Below, one piece after another: positions 23,378 through 30,344 of a DNA stretch of 47,884 nt; within the stretch, counting starts at the first letter, position 1; every line of letters begins with the position of its first letter. The notes below the pieces were generated by a model, which was not told where the DNA came from, searched no databases, and worked only from the letters and a program-made list of their open reading frames with translations. The stretch lies in contig JAZKIX010000074.1 of assembly GCA_040384645.1 (NCBI GenBank), forward strand, positions 1 to 47,884, given 5' to 3'. The position numbers were made by a program, and so were the translations under genes. This DNA comes from JAZKIX01 sp040384645. Its GTDB lineage: Bacteria; Pseudomonadota; Gammaproteobacteria; Burkholderiales; Burkholderiaceae_D.

Positions 23378-23731
23378 ATGACGACCGTCTGGATCAGGAA
23401 TATCGCGCTGGCCATCATCGTGTGTTTGCTGTCAGTGACCGCCAGCAAGCTAATTGAAGACCGCCCGCGGCCGCTGTCAAAACTGGAAATTGCCGAACAT
23501 CAGCAGACCTATGGCGTCAAGACAATGCCACCACCACAGGCAGGCGACTGGCAGCGCAACCGCGATCAGCGCCGCGCCGCCGAACGCGCTGGCAGTCATA
23601 ACCGGACTGCTAACGATAGCGTCGAGGCGTTTTGGGCGCTGTGGCTGGTGTGGTTTCTGATGTTATTGCCGGGCATGCTTGTGGTGCTATTGATCATATT
23701 TATACGTTACCTAATCAAGGTGTGGCGATGA
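23378..23731 (+). CDS. Unknown membrane protein 3 of the operon
   Basis: A 117-residue protein with an N-terminal hydrophobic segment (NIALAIIVCLLSVTASKLI), a ~60-residue charged, Pro/Gln/Arg-rich loop, and a C-terminal hydrophobic segment (LVWFLMLLPGMLVVLLIIFI). The loop is probably exposed on one side of the membrane between the two helices. It starts ten bases after the previous gene and overlaps the next by ATGA. Function unknown. Confidence 0.72.
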   Translation: MTTVWIRNIALAIIVCLLSVTASKLIEDRPRPLSKLEIAEHQQTYGVKTMPPPQAGDWQRNRDQRRAAERAGSHNRTANDSVEAFWALWLVWFLMLLPGMLVVLLIIFIRYLIKVWR

Positions 23732-24447
23732 AAACGAGTTGGATCATGAAAGCGGCATTCGGATTGATTGCCTTTTTAATTCTGTTTGTCGTTAAATCAG
23801 TAGCGCTCAATCTGCATCAGGCCGCTGACAGGAAGGAGCAAAAAATGCGCATGGCAAAACATGCTGCAGAAGAGCGCCAACATGTACTGCGGCAAAAAAA
23901 ATTTAGCGCGGCAGCACAGTCGACTGGACCGGCGACACCGGTTACGCCAGTAACGTCGGCTACTGCAGCAACCGCGGCAACGGCATCGACTGAAGCAAAC
24001 CTAAAAGCCACTGCACCGGCGGCGGTAGGGCGCGGTATGACCTGGAAGTTGTATGACAAGGCTGAAGTGCAAAAAGGGTTGGTACTGGTCGGTTGCAACG
24101 GCTGCGATGCCTACCGCGGCGATACCACATGCGACACCCAATTGCCGCTCCTGTGCCTGAAAAAAGATGGCAGCCCGAATCCGCCCAATATTGCATCCGA
24201 TACCAAAGGTCGCAGCTGGGTTGGGGGCAGTGTAATGGCGTCCAGGCCAGTTGCCGGCAATCGATTTGCGACCATTGCCCAAGCCAACCAATACTGTGAG
24301 CAAACGATAGGCAAGGGCGGACGTGTGGCCGAACATCACGATGGCTTTGGCGATTGGTCGTTTTATGCCAAAGGGCAATTGCCGAAAGAGACCAAGTTCT
24401 GGGTCAATATCCAAGGACAGCCAGCCAATTGTTGGGCCAATCGCTAA
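23728..24447 (+). CDS. Membrane-anchored protein with Cys-rich C-terminal domain, gene 4 of the operon
   Basis: A 239-residue protein. The ATG at 23728 overlaps the previous stop codon in ATGA. Residues ~8-30 (AFGLIAFLILFVVKSVALNL) form a signal anchor, followed by a basic helical stretch and an Ala/Thr-rich linker (about 70-105). The C-terminal ~130 residues form a compact domain with paired cysteines (GCNGCDAY, DTTCDTQ, LLCLKK, YCEQT) and a closing KFWVNIQGQPANCWANR. The domain ending FWV-x-I-x-x-QPANCW is, as I recall, seen at the ends of other secreted bacterial proteins and is likely disulfide-bonded and extracytoplasmic. Probably the outward-facing part of the complex formed by the operon. 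Confidence 0.72.
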   Translation: MKTSWIMKAAFGLIAFLILFVVKSVALNLHQAADRKEQKMRMAKHAAEERQHVLRQKKFSAAAQSTGPATPVTPVTSATAATAATASTEANLKATAPAAVGRGMTWKLYDKAEVQKGLVLVGCNGCDAYRGDTTCDTQLPLLCLKKDGSPNPPNIASDTKGRSWVGGSVMASRPVAGNRFATIAQANQYCEQTIGKGGRVAEHHDGFGDWSFYAKGQLPKETKFWVNIQGQPANCWANR

Positions 24448-24628
24448 AGCTGCCTTATTAAAATGGAAAATCAGGAGGTCCGATAATTTGGCGAGGTGAG
24501 ATTGTGGCACCATCTGGTTGCATGGCGGATGCCTGCCTTGGCGCTGGTATCCGCCAGATTGTCACAGCACCGCTGGAGTTTTGCGCTTCATAATCCACAT
24601 TCACATCGTCATACACAGGAGTTTCCCC

Positions 24629-25048
24629 ATGACTGAATCCATTGCACGCAAGCGCGTTCTCCACATTCCAGCCGGCGCCGGTCGAGCCTACCAGATGGGC
24701 GGCATTAGCAGCTTCTTTCTAGCCGATGGCGCAGAAACCGACGACAGCTATTCTATTTCCGAGTGGTGGCTGGAAGCCGGCGAGCGCGGCCCCGGCGCAC
24801 ATCAGCACGAGGCCAATGACGATATTTTTTATGTGATTGAAGGCGTCATGACCTTCCTCGCGGGCGAAGAAAAATTCGATGCCGCCAAGGGCGCATTCCT
24901 GCGCGTACCTGCCGGTGTGTTGCACGACTTTGAAAATAATTCCGCTGCACGTGCCGGCGTCCTCAATATCTCGTTCCCCGGCGGTTTTGAACAAGACATG
25001 CCGGCCATCGTGGATTGGTTCAAGGTTAATCGGCCGGTGGCGGGTTAA
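24629..25048 (+). CDS. Cupin-domain protein
   Basis: A small single-domain cupin of 139 residues. Cupin motif 1 is clear: PGAHQHEANDDIFYVIEG, with the metal-binding His-x-His and Glu; motif 2 follows as GAFLRVPAGVLHDFEN with the fourth ligand His. Such proteins bind a divalent metal and are enzymes or sugar/ligand-binding proteins. The start at 24629 (MTESIARKR) is supported by AGGAG upstream; the longer open frame to 24518 has no ribosome-binding site. The gene stands alone, so no pathway can be named. Confidence 0.82.
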   Translation: MTESIARKRVLHIPAGAGRAYQMGGISSFFLADGAETDDSYSISEWWLEAGERGPGAHQHEANDDIFYVIEGVMTFLAGEEKFDAAKGAFLRVPAGVLHDFENNSAARAGVLNISFPGGFEQDMPAIVDWFKVNRPVAG

Positions 25049-25073
25049 AGCGAGATAGTGACGGGTCGTCGGG

Positions 25074-25150
25074 TGAAAAATACTCGGGTGGGTATTTTTT
25101 AATGTGCAATGAATACGTGCGTGAGAGGGGGTATTTTTGCATATACCCCC
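25074..25150 (-). repeat. Dispersed ~78-bp repeat, copy E (reverse)
   Basis: Minus strand: GGGGGTATATGCAAAAATAC, then a CGCACGTATTCATTGCAC core and AAATACCCACCCGAGTATTT. It lies between two convergent genes (cupin and cysK), a position that excludes a promoter role for either. Confidence 0.88.
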
Positions 25151-25190
25151 TGTTATATCGATGTTGTATGCAGAGCTGTTAATTGTTTGG

Positions 25191-25224
25191 TAGGGTGCGC
25201 GGGGGCGCTGAGGCGCGCACCCTA
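25191..25224. repeat. TAGGGTGCGC palindrome, copy 1
   Basis: TAGGGTGCGC and its perfect complement GCGCACCCTA enclose a 14-base G/C-rich loop. Related elements are at 28471 and 42052. It lies between convergent genes and could act as a terminator-like hairpin. Confidence 0.7.
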
Positions 25225-25292
25225 TTCACACATTTTGTATGCGCAGGCGTTTTATCGGAACAATCAACAGCCCTCATACCGCATTTGCTTTT

Positions 25293-26213
25293 TTATTCCA
25301 TCGGCAAAAAATCCGGCGTCGACAAATAGCGTTCGCCGGTATCGTAATTGAAGCCCAGCACGGTGGCGCCGGCTGGCAATTCAGCCAGTTTTTGTGCAAT
25401 CGCGGCCAAGGCGGCGCCGGATGAAATCCCGACCAGAATCCCTTCTTCGCGGGCGCAACGGCGCGCCATTTCACGTGCTGCTTCGGCCTCGACCTGGATC
25501 ACGCCATCGAGCAAATCCTGATGCAGGTTGCGCGGGATAAAGCCAGCGCCGATGCCTTGGATCGGATGCGGCCCCGGCGCGCCGCCGCTGATCACGGGTG
25601 AGGCACTAGGCTCGACTGCAAACACTTTCAATTGCGGGAATTTGGCCTTGAGCACTTGGGCGCAGCCGGTAATGTGGCCGCCGGTGCCGACGCCGGTAAT
25701 CAGGGCGTCGATGCCATCGGGGAAGTCGGCCAGAATCTCCTGCGCCGTGGTGCGGGCATGGACTTCGATATTGGCGGGATTGTCGAATTGTTGCGGCATC
25801 CAGCTATTGGGGATTTGATCCAGCAATTCGGTGGCGCGGGCAATCGCGCCTTTCATGCCTTTTTCGCGCGGTGTCAGCTCGAATTTGGCACCGTAAGCGA
25901 GCATCAGCCGGCGGCGCTCGATCGACATGCTGTCGGGCATCACCAACACCAATGAATAGCCTTTGACCGCCGCCACCATGGCCAGACCGACGCCGGTATT
26001 GCCGGAGGTCGGTTCGATAATGGTCGACCCCGGTTTCAGCAAACCTTGTGCCTCAGCTGCTTCGATCATCGCCAGCGCAATCCGGTCTTTGATCGAACCG
26101 CCAGGATTGGCACGTTCAGATTTGATCCAGACATTGTGGCCGGCGCCAAACAAGCGCTGAATCCGGATGTGCGGGGTGCGGCCGATGGTATCGAGGATGG
26201 AATTGGCTTTCAT
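25293..26213 (-). CDS. cysK: Cysteine synthase A (O-acetylserine sulfhydrylase)
   Basis: PLP enzyme making cysteine from O-acetylserine and sulfide. The 306-residue length is normal. The PLP lysine is K42 in NPGGSIKDRIALAMI, the substrate loop is EPTSGNTGVGLAMVA, the phosphate-binding glycines are in TGVGTGGHITGCAQVL, and VGISSGAALAA closes the PLP site. The last ~15 residues (YDTGERYLSTPDFL) match the usual end of CysK. The CysM isozyme is a possible alternative, but the motifs fit CysK better. It is transcribed alone from 26213, with repeat E downstream. Confidence 0.92.
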   Translation of the reverse strand: MKANSILDTIGRTPHIRIQRLFGAGHNVWIKSERANPGGSIKDRIALAMIEAAEAQGLLKPGSTIIEPTSGNTGVGLAMVAAVKGYSLVLVMPDSMSIERRRLMLAYGAKFELTPREKGMKGAIARATELLDQIPNSWMPQQFDNPANIEVHARTTAQEILADFPDGIDALITGVGTGGHITGCAQVLKAKFPQLKVFAVEPSASPVISGGAPGPHPIQGIGAGFIPRNLHQDLLDGVIQVEAEAAREMARRCAREEGILVGISSGAALAAIAQKLAELPAGATVLGFNYDTGERYLSTPDFLPME

Positions 26214-26448
26214 GGAGGTCTCGCTTTAGGTGTGGGTGCGGGTTGAGGATGCAATGCCAATTTAATCTTAGCATTGGATAGATTGGCGGCATGCTAAAAG
26301 CGCATTAAACGGCTGCATTTTTAAGCAGCGGAAGATGTGATCGAGCTAGTTTTAAGCCAATCCATGCGCTAACAATGATGTAAATTCCCCACGGGCAACT
26401 TGGTAGCGTTATCTGATTATGTTAGGATGTCGTGGTTCTCCTCTTTTT

Positions 26449-26486
26449 CAGCCCGCTACCAGCTCGGTATCCGGGCTGCTTTTTTA
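26449..26486 (+). terminator. Strong intrinsic terminator with no annotated upstream gene
   Basis: CAGCCCG, TACC, loop, GGTA and CGGGCTG form a stem followed by a run of six T. On the plus strand no gene lies between it and cysK (which reads the other way), so it may end a short RNA or attenuate the MazG-like gene 200 bases further on. See findings. Confidence 0.75.
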
Positions 26487-26681
26487 TGGGGAAAGACGTT
26501 GCGCTCATCCTGATATTGACCATTGGCGCTTGCTGATAGCGCTACATACTTGGCCCATTTCCCTTTAAATTCCGCCTTTTCATTTCTAGTTCGCCATTTT
26601 GGCCGTGGGCCAGCAGCACATACAATGGCGGCTTGCCCAGCGATCATTCGCGCCAAACGTGCAGCAACCGAGGACAACCCC

Positions 26682-27077
26682 ATGAGCGATATTGAAGCGC
26701 TGACAAAATTAGTGACCCAGTTCAGGGACGACAGAAACTGGAAGCAGTTTCATAACTTGAAAGACCTCATCATTTCGCTCAATTTGGAAGCGTCCGAATT
26801 GCTCGAATTGACGCAATGGAAGGGCGAGGCCGGCATGGCGCAAGCGCGCAGTGAGCCGCAATTTCAACAGGCGCTGGAAGAGGAATGTGCCGATGTCTTG
26901 CTCTATCTTTTATTGATCGCACAAGAGAGCGGGATTGATCTGGCCGCTGCGGCCAAAGCAAAAATAGCAAAAAACGCCTTGCGTTATCCGATTGCAGCAG
27001 CCTTTGGCTCGTCCCGCAAATATACCGCGCTTGATGCCGATCAAAAGACAGCCGATGGTGCCGGCGAAACGGTGTAA
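26682..27077 (+). CDS. MazG-like nucleotide pyrophosphohydrolase
   Basis: A 131-residue all-alpha NTP pyrophosphatase of the MazG/dCTPase superfamily, which cleaves nucleotides (often damaged or non-canonical dNTPs) to monophosphates. The Glu-rich metal motif is visible: LEASELLELTQWKGEAG, then EEECADVLLYLLL (E-x-x-E ... E-x-x-D pattern). The ATG at 26682 (MSDIEALTKL) is preferred over the 53-codon upstream extension, which overlaps the terminator region and has a different composition. The tail (KYTALDADQKTADGAGETV) is species-specific. Substrate not known. Confidence 0.85.
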   Translation: MSDIEALTKLVTQFRDDRNWKQFHNLKDLIISLNLEASELLELTQWKGEAGMAQARSEPQFQQALEEECADVLLYLLLIAQESGIDLAAAAKAKIAKNALRYPIAAAFGSSRKYTALDADQKTADGAGETV

Positions 27078-27207
27078 AGCTTTAAGAGTGCCGCAACCAG
27101 GCACGTACTTAATTAAATACAACAAGAGATTGAACTTGTTCGCGCCGGAACATTAATTTCCATTAATATGTGCGACAGACAATATAACTGTTTAAATAAA
27201 CAGTCTA

Positions 27208-28425
27208 ATGGACGATTTCGATAACCTTGGGGACGGCGCCGACGCACCCCTGCCTGCCGGGAAACTGATGGAAAATCAACAATACTCTCTCATTGAAACG
27301 CTGACCTTTAGTGAAACCGACGGCCTTCCCGTACTCGGCACGCTGATTGAGCAAATCGTCCATTTGCTCAATTCAGACNNNNNNNNNNACACTTTCTTCA
27401 GCGACATCATCATTCATCAAAACACCCCGATCATGTTGCGCCAGCCCAAGCGACTGGTGGCGGTATCGGATACGCCGATTACACGCGAAGAGCTGGAAGA
27501 GTTTTTTGAAGTCATTGAGCCAAACTGGAATGAACATATCCGCGACCGCGCGTTTGACCGTTCCAAGGATTTGCACAGCGCCCGGATTCGCGCCAACTGT
27601 TTTTCTTTTCAAGGCAATAAACGCCTGGGTTGCGTCATCCGTCGCTTCCCGAGCGAGCCGATACCGTTGAGCCGGATCGGTCTGCGCCCATGCGCACAGG
27701 ATTTCGCCAAGCTCGACAACGGTCTGGTGCTAATTATCGGTGATACCTGCCAAGGCAAATCGACCACCATTGCATCGCTGCTGGATCAAATCAACAAGAC
27801 CCGCTCCGGCCACATCATCACCATCGAAGACCCGGTGGAAACACTGATCCCGCAACGCCGCTGCATCATCACGCAGCGCGAAGTCGGTGCCGACGGCGAT
27901 GTCGATAGCTACTATCTCGGCGCACTCGATGCTTTGCGCGAACGGCCCGACGTCATCTTGATAGGCGAAATCCGCGATGCCGAAACCGCGCAAGAGGCAC
28001 TGGCCCTGTCCGAATCCGGCCCCTTGGTATTTGCTACCTTGCACGCCAGATCGACCGAGCTGGGCTTGCAAAAATTGCTGCGTTTGCTGGGCAATACCGA
28101 TGCGCAAGCCGAAGCATTATCGAATGCCTTGCGCGGCGTGATCTGCCAGGCGCTGTTGCCGTCGCAGGTGGAAAATACCTATCACCTGGCCACCGAATGC
28201 CTGACCTCTAACCCCGATGTCGCACGCCTGATCGAAAGCCGTAATTTAGGCGGCATTCGTCCTTTATTGGAAAAATTAGGCACCGATCCGAAGTCGGGAT
28301 GCCACACCATGAACGATGAATTGGCATTGCTGCTGCAGCAGAAAAAAGTACTGTACGACCATGCGCGCAAAGCGACCACGGATCGCCTGCAATTTGAATC
28401 AAGGTTCAAGCGTCCCGCGAAATAA
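27208..28425 (+). CDS. PilT/PilU-like type IV pilus retraction ATPase (orphan)
   Basis: A GspE/PilT-family secretion ATPase, about 405 residues apart from an internal gap of ten N at 27379. Walker A is LIIGDTCQGKSTTIASLL, the Asp box is TIEDPVE, Walker B is ERPDVILIGEIRDAETAQEA and the His box is FATLHARS, so it should be an active hexameric motor. The N-terminal domain (FFSDIIIHQNTPIMLRQPKR) resembles the PilT N-domain. DotB of Dot/Icm systems is an alternative relative, but no secretion genes are present. PilT-type motors retract pili and drive twitching. The gene is not next to any pilin or pilB gene here, so it is an orphan. Confidence 0.85.
   Translation: MDDFDNLGDGADAPLPAGKLMENQQYSLIETLTFSETDGLPVLGTLIEQIVHLLNSDXXXXTFFSDIIIHQNTPIMLRQPKRLVAVSDTPITREELEEFFEVIEPNWNEHIRDRAFDRSKDLHSARIRANCFSFQGNKRLGCVIRRFPSEPIPLSRIGLRPCAQDFAKLDNGLVLIIGDTCQGKSTTIASLLDQINKTRSGHIITIEDPVETLIPQRRCIITQREVGADGDVDSYYLGALDALRERPDVILIGEIRDAETAQEALALSESGPLVFATLHARSTELGLQKLLRLLGNTDAQAEALSNALRGVICQALLPSQVENTYHLATECLTSNPDVARLIESRNLGGIRPLLEKLGTDPKSGCHTMNDELALLLQQKKVLYDHARKATTDRLQFESRFKRPAK
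27379..27388. other. Assembly gap (10 N) in the PilT-like gene
   Basis: Ten unknown bases in the N-terminal domain; the open frame happens to pass through. Confidence 0.95.
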
Positions 28426-28470
28426 GTAAGCGAGTGAGTGGCCAGGTAACCCTTCAGGGAGGGAAATGGG

Positions 28471-28503
28471 TAGGGCGCGCACGGCCTGTGTGTACGCACC
28501 CTG
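28471..28503. repeat. TAGGGCGCGC palindrome, copy 2
   Basis: TAGGGCGCGC facing TACGCACCCTGC, an imperfect relative of the element at 25191, in the gap between the PilT-like gene and the convergent membrane-protein gene. Confidence 0.5.
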
Positions 28504-28524
28504 CAAATTCATTTGGTTGATCGA

Positions 28525-29367
28525 CTAAGATCGCGCCGCTTGGGAGCGTCGCCACAGCCGCGACGACTCATACAAGGCGCGGCTCAGGCGCAGCATGGCC
28601 CACAGCATCAGCAAGGGTAGTACCAGCGTTTGCAGCAGGAAAACCACGATCAGCCTGACGATATGTTCGACCACCCGGTCGGCCGCTTCTCGCAATGCCT
28701 CAAAGCGTTTTTTCAAGTCTGGCGCCTTGGGTTGCCAGCGTTTTAGCCGATCCAAAATACTCTCGTCTGGCGGCGGGCTCTCCACTACGGGTTCGCCTGC
28801 GCCGATAAAATGACCAGTCGATTTTTCCATCGTGGTTTGGCCGGCGGTATATTCCTGGGCCAGGAATGATTGGTAGGCGGCCTCGTTGCCGAGCGAAATA
28901 ATCGGTACCGCAAACCGCAGCAGCAGTAAAAACAAGAGCAGGCGGGTCAGCCAATCCCAGCGCCTTTGACCGCTCCAGCGGGCCCACGCCCACGCCAGCA
29001 ATACCACCGACAATAGCGCCGACATTGGCCAATAAGCGCCAATTTCGATCAAGGCACGTTGCACCCCGAAAGCCACGCTGGCAGCCAGCATCAGCGAGGC
29101 GAATTGCCCCACCAAATCATTGATTGGCTGCAGCGCCTGACCGGGAGTAAACGTCAAACCGACGCCGGCCGGTTGTATGCCGACTTCGGTGCCTTGAGCG
29201 ACTGAGATCAAGGCATTTAAGGCCCGCGCCGTGGCAAAGCTAATCAATGCCCGCTTCAATCCGGCGTCCACTTGCCGCGTCGCCGCCGCATCGGGTGGCA
29301 CCAACCACGTCGCGATCAAAACAATGGCGAGGGACAGCAGAAGCAAGGCGCGGCGCAGATTGTGCAT
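28525..29367 (-). CDS. Conserved-type membrane protein of unknown function
   Basis: A 280-residue protein starting at the ATG at 29367 (MHNLRRALLLLS); the longer frame to 29439 would translate the palindrome at 29395 and is unlikely. Likely membrane segments: about residues 8-25, 90-108, 118-136, 148-165 and 235-262 (RLIVVFLLQTLVLPLLMLWA). Between the fourth and fifth is a ~70-residue hydrophilic domain with helical RLKRWQPKAPDLKKRFEALR. I recall similar proteins in other proteobacteria but can give no function. It is convergent with the PilT-like gene and transcribed alone. Confidence 0.7.
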   Translation of the reverse strand: MHNLRRALLLLSLAIVLIATWLVPPDAAATRQVDAGLKRALISFATARALNALISVAQGTEVGIQPAGVGLTFTPGQALQPINDLVGQFASLMLAASVAFGVQRALIEIGAYWPMSALLSVVLLAWAWARWSGQRRWDWLTRLLLFLLLLRFAVPIISLGNEAAYQSFLAQEYTAGQTTMEKSTGHFIGAGEPVVESPPPDESILDRLKRWQPKAPDLKKRFEALREAADRVVEHIVRLIVVFLLQTLVLPLLMLWAMLRLSRALYESSRLWRRSQAARS

Positions 29368-29394
29368 GCAGGGTTCCGAGGTGGTGGCGTTATT

Positions 29395-29422
29395 GGAGGG
29401 GCACGGCATGCCGTGCCCCTCC
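29395..29422. repeat. 28-bp perfect palindrome
   Basis: GGAGGGGCACGGCA followed by its exact complement TGCCGTGCCCCTCC with no loop. It sits upstream of the membrane-protein gene. The form is typical of REP-like palindromes seen in many proteobacterial genomes. Confidence 0.7.
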
Positions 29423-29446
29423 ACACTATTCATATCCATATAAATC

Positions 29447-29553
29447 GTCGTTCCCGCGCAGGCGGGAATCTATAGCACCTCGAATCAGCCTTGGACTTTT
29501 TGACTCTGGCGTGACGCTAGCGCCGTATGGATTCCTGCCTGCACGGGAACGAC
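29447..29553. repeat. 107-bp element with 24-bp inverted termini (MITE-like)
   Basis: The left end GTCGTTCCCGCGCAGGCGGG plus AATC and the right end, read on the other strand as GTCGTTCCCGTGCAGGCAGG plus AATC, match at 22 of 24 positions. The left end contains ATTCCCGC/GCGGGAAT-type symmetry like neisserial dRS3 repeats. The 60-base interior is not coding. Confidence 0.65.
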
Positions 29554-29623
29554 AGCGGTACTTGCAACTTTGACTTAAGAGAGGCTTTTTTGCTTGCGGA
29601 ATAGTCTATTTACAAGAAAAAAT

Positions 29624-29703
29624 GGGGGTATGGTCAATAATATGCACCAACCCGCAGGTATTCATTGGTCAAAAAATAATACACCCGGGTGTATATTTTT
29701 CGC
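29624..29703 (+). repeat. Dispersed ~78-bp repeat, copy F
   Basis: GGGGGTATGGTCAATAATAT at the start, CCCGCAGGTATTCATTGG core, and AATACACCCGGGTGTATATT with TTTCGCT at the end. It lies between the 107-bp element and the end of the bacterioferritin gene. Confidence 0.82.
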
Positions 29704-29750
29704 TCTGCGAGCCATTTTAATGCCTTCCCACGCCCGATAACCACTTAAAA

Positions 29751-30257
29751 CTACGCTATAAACTGTTCAATCGCACCTGGCTTGCGTAGCATTTTGTTGA
29801 CTTCATCCAAATGCAATTCTTCGTTGACAATCATTTCACGCGCATATTCTTCTAGCAGGACGGAATGCCCTTCGACGATCTTGAGCAGATCGTAATACGC
29901 TGCCAGCGCCGCTTTTTCATGCTCCAGGGTTTCGCGCAGAATGTCGCCGATATCGTGTTTTTCGGTTTCCAGCAGGGCGCCGATTTTTAGTGATGGATGA
30001 CCACCTAACAGGGTCGCCAGTTCGCCCGCCCGCTCCGGCGTCAGCCCCAGATGGTCCAGCAGNNNNNNNNNNTCGCCCGCTTTGTGTGCGTGTACCAAGC
30101 CCTCGTCGGCATTGCCTTTGAGCCAGGACACAATCGGAATCCGGTTGTAGCCATAGACCATCAATGAATAATGGGTGTAACGCACCACGCCGGCCAATTC
30201 TAGTTCCATGATGCGGTTCAGTGCATCGATGGCCACTTGCTTTTTTGCGTCTTCCAT
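29751..30257 (-). CDS. Bacterioferritin-like protein (contains assembly gap)
   Basis: A ferritin-like four-helix protein for iron storage or oxidative protection, about 168 residues including the gap. It starts MEDAKKQVAIDALNRIMELE (first helix with a Glu ligand), then AGVVRYTHYSLMVYGYNRI, HKHDIGDILRETLEHEKAAL-like ExxH ligands (actual sequence TEKHDIGDILRETLEHEKAA) and MIVNEELHLDEVNKMLRKPG, another ExxH. The sequence around the gap is odd: after HAHKAG a stretch LLDHLGLTPERAG appears before ELATLLGGHPSLKIG, where relatives join directly. Last gene of the receptor - DUF2325 - ferritin operon, so iron handling is its likely role. Confidence 0.8.
   Translation of the reverse strand: MEDAKKQVAIDALNRIMELELAGVVRYTHYSLMVYGYNRIPIVSWLKGNADEGLVHAHKAGXXXXLLDHLGLTPERAGELATLLGGHPSLKIGALLETEKHDIGDILRETLEHEKAALAAYYDLLKIVEGHSVLLEEYAREMIVNEELHLDEVNKMLRKPGAIEQFIA
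30063..30072. other. Assembly gap (10 N) in the bacterioferritin gene
   Basis: Ten unknown bases. Near-identical CGCCCGC words occur on both sides, which may have confused assembly. Confidence 0.95.
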
Positions 30258-30344
30258 AATGATCTCCAGGTTTTAAAAATGACATCTTAAGTTGCGCGAA
30301 ACTGAAGCTTGAATGCCAACGCTGAAATGCCAAAACCATAAGGC

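Noticed and set aside
25109..25351. Plus-strand frame of 80 codons after the cupin gene.
   Set aside because: It translates repeat copy E and the GTGCGC palindrome and then runs antisense to cysK.
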